A DNA stretch of 57,992 bases, from positions 1-57,992 of the forward strand of contig WIXG01000428.1 of assembly GCA_009869945.1 (NCBI GenBank), in the 5' to 3' direction. Within the stretch, counting starts at the first letter, position 1, and each line of letters opens with the position of its first letter. This DNA is from Mesaphorura yosii (lineage: Eukaryota > Arthropoda > Collembola > Poduromorpha > Tullbergiidae). The position numbers and the translations under genes are program-made. Under the pieces are notes generated by a model, which searched no databases, was not told the origin of the DNA, and was given only the letters and a program-made list of their open reading frames with translations. Of the stretch, positions 21,701 through 34,100 are shown in pieces.

Positions 21701-24448
21701 TTCCCATTTGCGTTTGCAAAATGCATTATTTATGTACAATGCGCGCACGTGTGATACAATTTATAGTGATTGTGATACGATGGGTAGGCAAGCTATTCGG
21801 CTTTAAATGGTAATTTATGAGATTGATCTGGATCATTCCCTTATTGTAAGCAAGCTTGTTGTAATGTAATTTGGTCAGAGTTGTAGGCGGAGGTGATAAA
21901 TTCAACTATTAAATTACGAGCCAAATTATGTATTAAGCACGTGCAATTGAGACGAGACGATTTTGGATTTAAAATGATGTAATCATAATCAACTTAATTT
22001 TATCTTCGCTCTGATACAATTTCTCATGTGTTAATGACATTTTCAGGTATTTTATATTAATAATTTTCTCACTTCAAGGTGTTTAAAGGATTCTTATCAC
22101 AAGCGTGTTTAATTGCATATTAACAAGGAACGGACAAGGTAGTCGTGCAGGAATTTGGCAACAAGTGCAACTGCGTCTGCGTCGTGTTCTGTTCTTCTCG
22201 TAAATGACTCATGATCAACCACAAATCAACTTTTAATGGACCTCAATTACGTACTGTTTTCTGCTCTGTCGATTACTTACTGTTTAATGTTTGCATTTAA
22301 TTTTTCAATGTCAATTCAACAGGAATGCGATGAATTAAGAAAGAAATCAATTAAAGGCGTACCAAAAGCAGTTACTCGCTAGAAGTCAATGGGCAATGGC
22401 CATTCGTCACTGGTCAATTCAGTCAATTGGCATTTGTCATGCATTCTCCGCCATCATTGTCGTAGCCGCACACTTCACGAGCACAATTTAATTTTATCGG
22501 ACTTTTTCTCTTCACGCATTATGAAGTTCAACATTTTATTACTGCTTGAGTTAACAAAGAGGGAAATATTTATTGGTCAATCCAAAATATTTGGGAATTC
22601 TTAGAATAATTATATTGAACTTTGAATTGCATTTGTATATTAAATATAGAATAATACTCTTAAATGCGTATGAATACATTGAATTAGTCTAATGTAAATA
22701 GATTCACTCATTCATTGAGATTAAAAAGTGCAGCACAGAGCCAGTCAGTCAGTCTTTTATCTCCATATGCCACTGCTAGTGGGCACACAACAATGCGACT
22801 TGCAACAATGATAAAAGAAAGCCATTAAAAGATTTTGGGATTATACGCATATTGATTGCTGAATACGTTGACCTTGCATCAAGATTCAATCGAATTGGAC
22901 TTCTTGGGTGCATTGTTGCACTGAACAACGCAACGTGCGCGCGGATAAAGATCTAGTTTACATTCACGTGAATGCGAACCAGACGAAACACTCGCAATTA
23001 GCTTGCATTATTTGGTAATTACTGCGTGTCGTGAGCCACAACGGTGAAAAGTGTGAATTTGAATCTTATCCGCGTCTTAATTACGTTACGAATTACGATT
23101 GCTACTTGTAATTCAAGTTCTCAGGCTGAGCGCTGCGGATTCAAGTGACAATGAATTTCTTATCTCATTAGTGACTCTATCAATGACTCTCGCATCTAAC
23201 AACGAAATCGGGACCAAATTCCTGCAATTATTGTCAAAATCACAAAGCATCAGCTCTTGAACTCTAAACCACATTATTTCGTGTTCGTGTTTGTGCGGCG
23301 CGCGTTGTCATTACTAATTATTGCTCGCACACCCAAGAGCCAATGACACGAGCGCACGTTGGCACGTTCGGACAATACAATTAATGACTGATTTGATCTT
23401 GACTCGTAGCTCTCACTGCACTTGAAAGCACTTGCCGTGAGACACAATTTGATTAATGCGAGCCTGAGCTTTCATTTCACGAATGGGATTCAAGATCATT
23501 CAAGAATTTTGCAGGAATTCCTTGTTTTGGCGAATCATACTTCACAAAAAGAGACAGCGAATTCTCTTGCTCTTGCGCTTGCTGTCTTGTCAAAAATAAT
23601 GGTGCGCGCCATGATTGACAGGTTATTACCATTGTTTTGAATGAAAGTGACAACTCCGGTAGTGCGAATTAAAAGCATTCGCGTTTCTGGTGGCCTGCTT
23701 AAGGAAGTATACCGTTTTTGACATACGCGGGTGTTCCCATCGCATGTGAAACGATGTCAATTAAAAACGAATTATACATTCGCGCAGCAGATTTGAGTCG
23801 TTGCGTTGCCTGAATTATCGAATATGATTTTTTAAAACGTCAGGTAAGAATACGAATTTCAGATTGCTCAACACAGGGTACAAATATGCCCGAAATGTTT
23901 CATCATCGTTAAGCACTTAACATCCGCGACGACGACGAGAGCATTGAGTATTCTTCTTTCTTGCGTTCGCCTGAACCCTTTTCAGACCCGAAGCTTCTGT
24001 TCTGAGGCTATCCCATCGTCAGACTCGATTGTTTAACAATTAAAGTGTCCTTTACATTGTTGAAGTTATGAAATGTAACAACACCCATTTTTATACCCGA
24101 TATCATAATTCAATATCATTAATAAGGCACTCTTTCAAAATGAGCTACAGCAAGGCAAAGTGGTCTCTGCTTAACGCGTTCGCATTGTGCTGTGTAATGA
24201 AATGGCAAATGGTTTAATGACTCACAAATGTTCATGTAAGGCTCTTACATGAGCAAGCAATACGTATGAATAACAAGAATTATCAAGTGCCTTGAGAGTG
24301 CCAATTGCCAGTGCGAAAACGAATGCTCGCCTTTGCTTTGACTGCGATTGCAATTGCGAATTGTAATTTATTGAACCATATTCCTTAGCCGTTGGGTTCT
24401 TCAGTCTTGAGACTTAGATGGACGGCTTCTTTGAGGGGTGCTCCCGCT
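18751..24448. other. 5.7-kb gene-free region
   Basis: No coding exon, RNA gene, tandem array or transposon is recognised. The DNA is AT-rich with many TAATTA/ATTAAT-type sites and short scattered frames without protein-like composition. It is a large gap for a window this compact and may hold distal control elements for the gene at 24592. Confidence 0.4.
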
Positions 24449-24487
24449 TATATAAAGAGTACAGAGTCCGTCGGGTCAGGATTCAGT
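24449..24487 (+). promoter_or_regulatory. core promoter (TATA plus TCAGT initiator)
   Basis: TATATAAA at 24449-24456 and the arthropod initiator TCAGT at 24483-24487 have canonical spacing. They lie about 105 bp before the ATG of the Ala/Pro/Gln-rich secreted protein gene. Confidence 0.75.
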
Positions 24488-24591
24488 CGAGAAATCTGTA
24501 TGACTGATTAAGGGCTCCGAGTCTGTGTCTGTATCAGTGCATGAGATAATTCATACTTGATTTGACCAGTGTGTTTCAAAATCCAGCCAAC

Positions 24592-27500
24592 ATGAAGTCG
24601 AGTGCAGTGTTATTGCTGAGCAGCTTCGTCGTTCTCGCGCAGGCGCAAGTCCACGTGCAGCTTCCCTACGCCAATCCGGCCGGAGTGACCTACGCTGGTG
24701 TAGGTTATCATACGCCTTACGCCCAGGTAGTAAAGCAATCAACCCGAATTTCTGTTAGTATTACATCCAAGCACCAATTCTTGGGCCGAATCCAAGAGTC
24801 TCTTTAATTTTCAGTTTGCACCTCTCCAACCAAGAGGAGCGATCCCACAGCCTGCACCCCTCGCTGCGGCCCCGGCTCCAGTGCATGAAGTTGCCCAGCC
24901 CCAGCCTGTCTTCCAATATGCCGCTGCGCCAGCGCCTGCTCCCGCACCAGCACCAGTTGCCGCCCCACAGCCACAATTCCTCGCCGCTGCTCCAGCTGCA
25001 CCAGCCTTCCAGTTCCACCGCGCCGTCCTTCCACAACTTGCTCCACAGCCAGCGCTGGCGGTACACCAAAAGGTTAGATACAGGAGCCTGTTCCCAACTA
25101 TAACTCAGAAAACGATATGGCAGACCCTGCTGTAACTGTGATTAATCTTTTGTGTATTTTTTAAACTAAAGCATTTTCGAAACGGCGCAGATGAAATCCT
25201 TTCAAAACAAAGCTGTAGTATTCTCAAATACTCCGTTGAATTATAACTATTTATCATGAATGTCAATTACCACAGGTTGGCTACGCCCACCAGCAAGTGC
25301 TCACCAACGTGCCCGGAGTCGCTGACGTGCCAGTGACCAAGCTCGCCTACACTCCAGGCGTCACTCAGCACGAAGTGGATGTTGCCCACCCAGCCGTCAC
25401 AACCCGCAAGGTCAAAGTGCGTCGTCCCGCTGTCCGCAAAGAATTCTACGACATTGAGCACCGTGTCATCGTCCGCCCCGCCGGATCAGCTACTCTTGAA
25501 CTGAGCCAGCCCACGTCCAAAGTTCAAAAGGTAACTTCTTGACTTCTTGCTTGCTATTTTGCTGCGCTGCGTCTTTAATTAACGCCAAAACCAGAACGTC
25601 ATTGTCATTGCTAACTGTTTATTACGAAGTGGGAATCGCTCACGTTTATCTTATCTTCAAGATTTTCATGACCTTAGCAGGAATTTCTTTCTTAATTAGT
25701 AATTAACATGTGAGGTTCGGTGCGAATGCGAAGATTGACGTGCTAATTACAAAGTAGTCTCTCGTGCCTTCGCTATCGCTGGGCTGGGTGGCCAATTAAA
25801 AATAAAAGAGTGGCCGAGGCGCTCATGAGTCAGGAATCATGATCAGAAAACCGTGAAGTAAATGAGATGAAGTTTGAGCTGTTTGAGGTAAAAGATTGTC
25901 CAATTAATTCTAATTAAATAACGACTCTGAACTATTAACGAGTCAGGTCAATATCAAATCAACTCAAGCCTCAGCCACAAAGTAAGATTTAATGACTTCT
26001 TGTTTGCCGTCTTTCTGTCAGTGGGTCCGTCCCGTTATCGTTATAATCGTATTTACGATTACGCAATAACTGGGTTCACTTTTCGAGAACTGACCTTGCA
26101 CTGCCGTACTGATCGCTGCAGAGCAGAGCAAGCACAGACAGTGATACAAAAGCAGGCTTGGCTTGGCTCGGCTGACAACAATCAATAAGCACTACTCTTA
26201 ATATTTGCGAATTGCGATGTGTAATACACATAAATCATACACAATACTTTTACAATCTTGTCGCTTGTCAAGGAAAACGTGATGATTGAAATGCCTTTGG
26301 CTTGGGTCTACACTACATCTAACTTTAACAACCAACATACTTGTGCTTTGAGCCTGTCAATTAGAATTGCAGCACAAAAGCACATACATGCATTGTGAAA
26401 GTCTGTCTACTGCCTATTTATTGTTGTGTCAATAATATTAGGAATGCAATGATGGCATAATTCATCATATAACTCGATCACTTTCCAATAATAGCCATTA
26501 ATTTATGCCGTGTATCATAATCTTGTGCACCGTGCACGGGACAACGACCGAACGACGCACCAATTTTATGCTCTGTCACTCTTTAAATTGAGCCCATGAA
26601 GAGTAAGCGTACGTGTACGTACGCAGAAGCTTAAAAAGCTTAAACAGGCATGGCGTGGCGTCTGGTGGTCGTTGGACAACAATTGACTGCACCCCGCAGT
26701 TAACCTCAATTACATCATGGTGCGAGGCAGCCATGTACAATGTACGACAGAACACAGCCGTACGACAGTCTTGAGTAATGTGTAATATAATGTGTGCAGA
26801 GATTCAGACTGAAGATAAGCAAACAAATGATGTATAATCGCATTCTTTCAATTTAGTACTGCAACAGTTGTCAGTTAAATGCATTTTTGCTGTACTTGAT
26901 CTTTGAAACTCAATTGACACGTTTTATGACAAAAGTAGGCCAATATCATCTTGTTGCATAATGTAGTCCAATGATCGAATTTAATTACTGGTTGATTTGA
27001 GATTGAGAATTTAATACATTGCTTATTGCTTTGTTTAATGCTTCAGGGCCCAGCTGTCTTGACTCCAACGGCGTACCACCAGCCAGCTCCAGTTGTTCGT
27101 TATGGACTCAGCCGCCAGATTGTTGATGGAGATGCGACCTCTTCACTGGCTGCCCTGAGATCAATTTCTGGACCAAGCCCTCAACCACTCACAGCAGCTG
27201 AAGTTCGCTCCGCGTCACCCGCCCCTCCTCCAGCACCTGCTCCACAACCCCAGCCTCAACCACTGCCACGCCCACAGGCCCAGCAATACCAAGCACAACA
27301 GCCTCAACCTCAGCAGCAGCAGTTCCAGCAACAACAGATCCAACAACAGCAATTCCAGCAGCAGCAAGCGCAACCTAGACAAGCTATTGATCAAGATACC
27401 GAACAAATCGACGCATTTGGGCGTGATGATCTTGGACAACAACAACAGCAACAGCAACAGCAGCAACCACAACAGCCCCAGCAGCCATGTAAGTTTGAAT

Positions 27501-28205
27501 CTGAATTCAAAGTTTGGCAATGCCAAAGCCATACTTGTAATCCTTAACTAATAACTAATCCTCTTGATTTGCCATTCCAGTCCCACAACCTCCGCAACAG
27601 CGTCCACCACAGACACAGCCGCCACAAGCCCCACAGCCACCACAAGGCCTTCCTCAAAGTGGAATCTCAATCACTCCAGGCATGCCTGCCGAACTTCAAG
27701 CAAGACTCATTCAATTGTTGACAGCACAAGGCGGTACTGTAACTGAATTACTCAACGAAGACGGACGACCCGCCGATTCTGCCTCCGTTCTTCAAGTAAG
27801 TTCTGCATTCTACATGTCTTGGTGTTGCTCTTGAAATGGCACGAATTGTACCGTTTAAATCTCTGTCAGGTTGCCGATGCCCTGGGTGGTGACATTAACC
27901 TCCAAGGCAGTGAACGTGTCACAACCCGTCGCATTGTGGTATCGCGCCCGATTGAAACCATCCAGGAGGTTGACATTCAGGAGCCCGCGACCAAAATCCA
28001 GCGTGTGATTCAACAGCAGCCAGCTCTGTTCAAGACCCATATTCCAGCCGTGGCACGTGTCCCAGTTAATGTGCCCGCCGTGAAAAATATTGCGACTCCA
28101 GTTGTTAAAACGACATACGCCCAGCCAGCCGCCGCATACGCTGCCTACGCTCAGCCAGCTGCTGCATACGCTCATCCAGCTCCAGCTGCCTACGCTGCAT
28201 ATTAA
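24592..28205 (+). CDS. secreted Ala/Pro/Gln-rich structural (cuticle- or chorion-like) protein
   Basis: Six exons: 24592-24726, 24815-25072, 25276-25530, 27047-27488, 27581-27795 and 27870-28205. They give 546 residues. A clear signal peptide (MKSSAVLLLSSFVVLAQAQ) is followed by Ala-Pro repeats, then a charged module in exon 3 (TTRKVKVRRPAVRKEF). Next come long Gln/Pro tracts, a compact segment in exon 5 (MPAELQARLIQLLTAQGG) and a second charged module in exon 6 (VTTRRIVVSRPIETIQEVDI). The C-terminus is made of AAYAQPA-type Ala/Tyr/Pro repeats. Such Ala/Pro/Tyr repeats are typical of arthropod cuticle and eggshell proteins. There is no Rebers-Riddiford chitin-binding consensus and no cysteine pattern. 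The two TTR..RP modules look like an internal duplication and may be the interacting parts. A strong TATA promoter and an AATAAA at 28517 frame the gene. Confidence 0.7.
26607..26624. repeat. 18-bp palindrome in intron 3
   Basis: GCGTACGT and ACGTACGC mirror each other around GT. A second small palindrome (AAGCTT, spacer, AAGCTT) follows within 20 bp. It sits in the 1.5-kb third intron (25531-27046) of the Gln-rich gene. I see nothing else in that intron. Confidence 0.5.
27289..27486 (+). repeat. CAR (Gln) trinucleotide-rich coding tract
   Basis: Runs of CAG/CAA encode poly-Gln, including ten consecutive Gln near 27437-27466. The mixed CAG/CAA codons suggest selection or repeat interruption, not a fresh slippage expansion. 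Confidence 0.8.
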
Positions 28206-29343
28206 TCGTGATCATTGAGAGTATGGATAGTTAGAAGAAAAGTATATGTGATTTAGATAAGATGTGTGCCTTAAAACCTTCCATCTTTTCCTAAGCTTTC
28301 GCTTTGTATTTCCTGTCCAATCCGTCGTGACTTGCCAACTTCACCTTTTCACTTTTGATTCCTTGAACTCCTTTTGCAGTTTGCTCTCATATTTATTCCT
28401 CGTCCTCGTCTCATTTTGACTCCCAAACCTTCAACACTTCCTTCCTGTATCTCATCTTCATGATATATAACTTATTTCAGTGCATTTTCTCAAAGTAGCG
28501 AGATTTAATTGTGTTGAATAAAAATCCAATTTTTGTAAAAGGGGTCTGGCATTGACTTTTGAGTCGCGAGCACCACAGAACAGACATACCACAAGGTATT
28601 TCCTGAACCCTTCATAGAGAAAACAGCAACAGCAACAGCTTCAGATTTTGATGATTATGATGTACAATGTCATAAGTTTTGTTACGTTGCGATTGCGATT
28701 CGGCGCGTGTGTACCTCAAGCAAGCCTTCCGGGATAATAAAAGTAACCATTAAATCACGCTCTGGTCACGCAACCGCGCAGATCATTTGATTGGTGTTAG
28801 TATTATCGCCTGGAGACTGGACATGGACAACAATGGTCTGGTAGCGAGTGCGTCTGCACGTACACTCATTGTTGAGCTGTGACTGTGGCTGAGCATTGAC
28901 ATTCAGAGTCCTTCATTAATTTACTAACTTCGTCTTGAATCCATTATTCTCGCCATTCACTTTCAATTGTCATAGGGCGAATATCATGGCTCACAGGTTC
29001 AACAAAATTCCAGTTCCTACACAATGAAAATAATGATGCCATTAAGATTCTGTGGCTGGGTATTCGCGTAATGGCGTAATTAATTGGATTCCGGATCAAC
29101 GGTGGTGTAACTACACTAATGCAATGTAAAGCCTTGAATTAACGAAGCCAACAGCAAAGATCATGCTTTTATGTTTAAAACTGACTGCAATTACGCAAAT
29201 GTTTATTCAGTCTTTTACTTTTTCAGCTGGAAAAAAGTAATAGTCCAATTTCTGTCACACTTGAACAGAAGTTAACAAATACGATAAGTATTGCAATTAC
29301 AAAGTTACTATACTTGAAAGTTGCATTGCTGTAAAATCGTAAA
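28206..29343. other. intergenic, no gene seen
   Basis: Contains the 3' UTR and AATAAA (28517) of the Gln-rich gene, then AT-rich DNA up to the first OBP-like gene. Confidence 0.4.
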
Positions 29344-30987
29344 ATGATCTCCAGCAAATTGAGCAAGTATTTTGTGGGCGGAAAATGGCTGCTCGTGTTT
29401 TTCCTCCTTTTGACTGGCCCGCTGGTACGTCTTGCATTCGGTGGTATTGATTTTCTGGTTAAACTGTAGCGACTTGACCATTTTAGGGCTTTGGCAACTG
29501 TCAGGATGACGACGAGGATGGCGGCGACGGGCCAGCAGAGACACCTGCGGAAAAAACCTGTGTAGCCTCCGTATTTGGTCTGTCAACAGACATAATTCCA
29601 ATTCTGCCTAAATGCCTGTTTGGCGGAAATGCAATCAACCTGAGACTCACAAATATCTTCCAGGCATTGCCCAGAATTTATGTAAGAGTTCAGTCTCAAG
29701 TTGCAGCGAGTCCTTTAAGTATTATTAAGTTTTGACGGTTGAATTGCAGTGTGTTCTCAAATGCGTATTCGCAGAGCTGACCGTGGTAAGTGTTTCTACT
29801 CCCCAAAAATGCTCGAAAATGAAATTACCAGGAACGGAATTAAATAACCAAATATTTTTTGCAGTTTTCGCCCGACGGTACTTTGGACGAAGTTTCTGCC
29901 CTTTTGTTCTTCCAGGAGGCAATTCCAGAGTACGCGCTGCCGCCTATAGTCGAGCAAGCACAGCCATGTCTCGCCTTGGCAGGTGAATAATAATTTGCAA
30001 CTCACGTTTTTACAAATCGTAATGCCAGCGCGTAAAATGAGCAATTGGCACATATTTGCAGCAAACTTCAAGCCCGAGCAATACTTCTGTCAAAGTTACG
30101 CTCCTTTCATTCAGTGCCTAGCTGGAACTCTTGTAACTGGGATAGGTAATTACAATTGGAATTCAATTTCATCTGGAGTAGGCATTATTGTTATATGCAT
30201 TCCGTCGTCCACTTCAGGTCCATTCGCCTTGGAGTGCTTTGGCACGCCGCTCTTCGCCGGGTTATTTGGCCTTTTGAATTTTGTCGTCCCACCTGAGCGC
30301 AGTGTGCCAAATGAAGTAAGACGACGCAGACTCGGCAGCGTGAACAACGGAACCATTCCTGCTAGAGGCCCTCATGTCTCGAAATTCAGAGAGCGACAGA
30401 AAATGCTTCGAGAGCAGTACGCATTGTCAAAAGCACAAGCTCGTGTCAACAGCCCACCAAACTTTGCGGATGAAGATCGAGACCTCCAAGCAGTCAACAC
30501 CATCAGAAAAACCGTGGCTCCTGCGCAGCAACGGCCAACTTCGTCTCCAACTTTCTTCACGAACAACTACAATAACAACAGATGGCGAGGTGCAAATTAC
30601 GGAGATAACATGAATGCTACTAATAATGTTCTTAGAGGTAGAGAATACCATATGAATACCATTAATGCTCCTGATAAGGGTGACTGGGGTCGCAATGACA
30701 TGAATACCATTAACGCTCCTGACCGGGACAGCTGGGGTACAGGTTATACTAACACTGGTAATAGAGGTAGAGATAGCATGAATACTTTTAGCAGAGGTAG
30801 GCCTGGCTTTAATGTTAATTTCCTCTTTGAGGGCAGCAATAACAATAATTTTAAGGATAACTACAGAAAGTACGTATCTCAGTACCATACAAATAACACA
30901 GATTCGATCGTTTATCAAATGGACAGAATAACAAATCTGGCAAAGAGCTTACAATTGTTAACGAATAACACAGCAAAAATTTTCTAA
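29344..30987 (+). CDS. odorant-binding-protein-like secreted protein A, with long Asn/Arg-rich tail
   Basis: Six exons: 29344-29424, 29487-29681, 29750-29785, 29865-29982, 30062-30145 and 30218-30987. They give 427 residues. After a signal peptide (WLLVFFLLLTGPL) and an acidic stretch, cysteines at about 70, 93, 97, 139, 154 and 163 give the spacing X22, X3, X41, X14, X8. That is the six-cysteine pattern of insect PBP/GOBP odorant-binding proteins, whose helical pocket carries small hydrophobic ligands. Extra cysteines lie before (about 32 and 52) and after (about 179), so further disulphides are likely. From about residue 190 the protein becomes a basic, then Asn/Gly/Arg-rich tail with repeated MNTINAPD units and many N-glycosylation sequons. 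This tail is unusual for OBPs. A convergent paralogue lies 681 bp downstream, and a multi-membrane receptor array starts 3.8 kb further on. The assignment rests on cysteine spacing and all-helical look, not on clear sequence identity. Confidence 0.65.
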
Positions 30988-31668
30988 GCGAATTAAATTA
31001 TGAGATGAAATTCAAAAGCAGGTAATGCATTGGTTTCGACTGAACTTTCTTATCGCTTGACATTTAAGTTCACAACCGACTTCACTAATATCGATGAAGT
31101 CATGGTTGCACAGCATGCTGGATTTGGGAATTGTTGCATAAAGCATATAATCATCTCAGTCAAAATGCAGTGCATCGAAATGGATGACCACTTCTGCGTT
31201 GTGTAAGTGCGTATGTACATTTACGTACTTGCATGCATTTCCCACATTCCGTTTTGCATTTTCAAACACCATCTTCACCAATCCATTTTATAATTCGAAA
31301 TTTTGCATTGGTAACCCTTCGATGAGCAGCAAATAATGTCTTTCATCGATGTGAAAGAGTATATCGACCACCAACTGCGTCTACTGGAAGTTCTGGAGCG
31401 TAAACGCTCTCCTCTCTTGATAATGAGTCAAAACTTCGTAAATCGGGTGACTGAAGTGTTCGCTTCGATGTTAAGGCATTTCAAGGCAAGTGCACAACCA
31501 GGTGTTGCTTATTGCTTTCTCACAAGGCAAGTAATCTTAATTTACAATTTCTTTTACTTATAGAATGAAGGAAATGGCGAAGTTCAACTTGATGAACGTA
31601 ATTATTAATTTGACCAATCAAAAATAAATCCAGTGCAAGAAATTCCTTTGGTTAACGTGTACTACGGT
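30988..31668. other. gap between convergent OBP-like genes
   Basis: Holds the two facing 3' UTRs. A short frame at 31336 (MSFIDVKEYIDHQLRLLEV) is helix-like and reaches 31563, but it lacks any support beyond being open. I see no AATAAA for gene A; AATAAA at 31624 lies on the plus strand near gene B. Confidence 0.35.
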
Positions 31669-32932
31669 TTATTTCACTTGTTGAACTAACAATTGCATTT
31701 GCTCCCCAAGTTCATTCAACAATTCCAAATCGCTGTCACTGATAACTTCTGAGGTAAGCATTTCTGTGGCAGTGGCCATTGACGAGGAGGGCATGTCTGT
31801 TGTCGTCAAGATCATTGGAGACGATGTGCTCACAGTTGCATTTGTGAAATTACCATAATTCCCCGCCCACATATTGCTGATCAGAGTCGGCGACGACAGT
31901 CTCCTTTGCTTTCTCAACTCTTTCATCCGCTGCAGTAATAACGTTGTATTTGCTGAAGGTATTATAATTCTTCGTCTGGCTGGCTCTGGCTGAATGGGTG
32001 GCACAAAGAATTGCAAGAATCCAAACATTCCGGCAAACGTGGGCGAGCCGAAGCAGTCCAGAGCCCATGGTCTAAATTAATTAATCAATCAAAAGTTAAT
32101 TCGATGGCTGCAATGTAGGAAATCCTGTTACGGTCCTTACCCCAATCCCAGCAGAAAAGCTCGGACCAGACACTGCGTAAATGGGCCATACGATTGGCAA
32201 TAATATTGGCTCGGGATCAAAGTTGCTGCAAAGAAGCTCTCAATCAAACCCCGGTGTTGCATATATTTATTGCGTTACCTGAACTAAACCCAACTTACAA
32301 GCCATTTCTAGGCATGGCCCAGCGACTTCCACCACGGCGGGCAGAACATGAGCTGGAATATTGTCTTGGAAGAAAAACAACGCGTTGACTTCGTCTAATT
32401 TGCCCACCTCGTCCAACTGTTAATAATCCACACAAAAAATAGAAACTGAGAGTATTATTGGAATGGAAGTACAGACGTAGAGAAAATCTTACGACTTCCA
32501 GTTCACTGAGAAGGCACTTCACGATACACTGGAAGTGGAATGAGTGTTACTTGTCAGAGTGTGAATTAAAATATGATGTTCATGAAGGCAATAATTCACC
32601 TACGTAAGCTCGGGTCAGTCGTTCCATTGGTCCAGCAAATTTCAGATTGATGCGATTATTCGAAGTAATACATTTTGGCATTACAATCATGACTTTTCTC
32701 ATTAGTCCAAATAAGTACTGTTGGCATGTTTTCTCCCGTTCTTCTTCGTCGTCCCCACCGCCTTCGTCTTGACTGTGCACTGCGCTCTGTAATTGTCAAC
32801 AGATTTTCTAAATCTTCGATCCTGCATTCCGCATTCGTTTCCGACCATAAAATACGAACGTACAGTACTCAGCAGGAAAACCAACAGAACGGCAGCCCAA
32901 AATTTCCAAATCTTTGAGGCAGACTGATACAT
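31669..32932 (-). CDS. odorant-binding-protein-like secreted protein B, convergent paralogue of A
   Basis: Six minus-strand exons: 32864-32932, 32604-32786, 32493-32528, 32299-32416, 32142/32141-32225 and 31669-32071. They give 297 residues. Exons 3 and 4 are 36 and 118 bp, exactly as in gene A. Cysteines at about 62, 85, 89, 131, 145 and 154 give X22, X3, X41, X13, X8, again the OBP pattern, plus the extra N-terminal (EKTC) and post-C6 (LDCFGSP) cysteines shared with A. Blocks such as LDEVNALFFFQDNIP and QSYGPFTQC align directly with A. The tail is shorter than in A and Thr/Ser-rich, without the Asn repeats. The fifth intron is phase 2 here and phase 1 in A, a one-base slide of the junction. 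The pair arose by inverted tandem duplication. The odorant-binding role is inferred. Confidence 0.65.
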
Positions 32933-34100
32933 TTTGAGTAGGAGATGCTTGAATAGGAATGATTGGCTATCAATTTCAATAACTGATTGGAACTAGATCA
33001 GAGAATCGCTCGAGACACGAATTACTAGAGCATCAAATTGACTTTCTGATCTAACTGCTGCCCAGGGGAGCCACGAAGCGTATTTATAAACCCACGTCTG
33101 GGCTTAGTTTTAGCAGAAACGATGTGGTTCTAATTTTCTTCATTAGGGCCTCACAGCCATTCTCTCTGTGGTACCCCGCGTTGTGCCGTATAGTGTCCGT
33201 CTTCCTGATTCTGGCCAGGAATTAATTACGCTATTAGAGCGGCGGAATCAACAAAAGCAACAATGAAAGCGACGCACGCGGCAAATGAAGAATGAAGGTC
33301 GCCATTTTCATTCACAAAAATGAGATTTACTCGTGCGCTATATTGCATGGGCATACCTCAAAACCTGTTAATTGAATAGCAGAAATTCGAAGTGCATACG
33401 CTCGTGCAGAGCAGCAACGCGACGGTTCATTTATTTCATTCATTTGACTTCATTCATAAAAAATCTCAGCTGAAAACGGAAGCAACATATTTGAGTCTGC
33501 CCTTTAACGCACTGTCACTTTTATGAGATCTTTTACTCAAAATAATGAACTTGACATTGATACTGAGATCAGTCTTCTACTCGTGATTTTGAGCGATCAA
33601 GCAACGTATCGTGTGAATGTGGTCAACACGGACCGGTCCACGACACCGTGACGCAATTACAAAATTCCAAGAATCGAATAAAACAAAGCACAAATTAATT
33701 AACGCGACACAACCGGTTTAATAATGTCCAATTACAACATGAGAACATAATTTGTTAGCTCCGGGGGTCGGAACATGTTATTTAATTGTCAGATTCCTGC
33801 GCATTAAGTTACGGGGTAGCGTCTTCGTCAGAATTTCAAGGGCATTCACGCCCAGTTGCATGCATGCACAGCTAATTTGTCAATTGATCCTGTAACTTCT
33901 TGATGTTGGTGCGATGTTGATTCTTTAAGAAGATATTTTCCATTTCTCCTTCAGCTTTCAGGGTAGACACTCCTTCTACAAAATTCTTCACTTGAAACGA
34001 ATTAATCGCGCTTCGTAAGTAGTTTTCTGTTTCTGTCTGGAATTGTTTAGATTTAGATTTATTTAAAACTCTGATTTCGGAATTTCATTTGAAGGTCAAC
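32933..34100. other. intergenic, promoter side of OBP-like gene B
   Basis: Upstream of gene B (minus) and of the WAP-like peptide gene (plus), so the divergent promoters of both lie here. No coding stretch is recognised. Confidence 0.4.

Noticed and set aside
18751..24448. Short frames such as 19030-19290 and 23422-23640 as genes
   Set aside because: No signal, domain or splice partner and composition typical of AT-rich non-coding DNA.
27215..27532. Minus-strand Leu-rich frame of 105 codons
   Set aside because: It is the antisense of the CAG/CAA poly-Gln tract, which gives Leu runs on the other strand.
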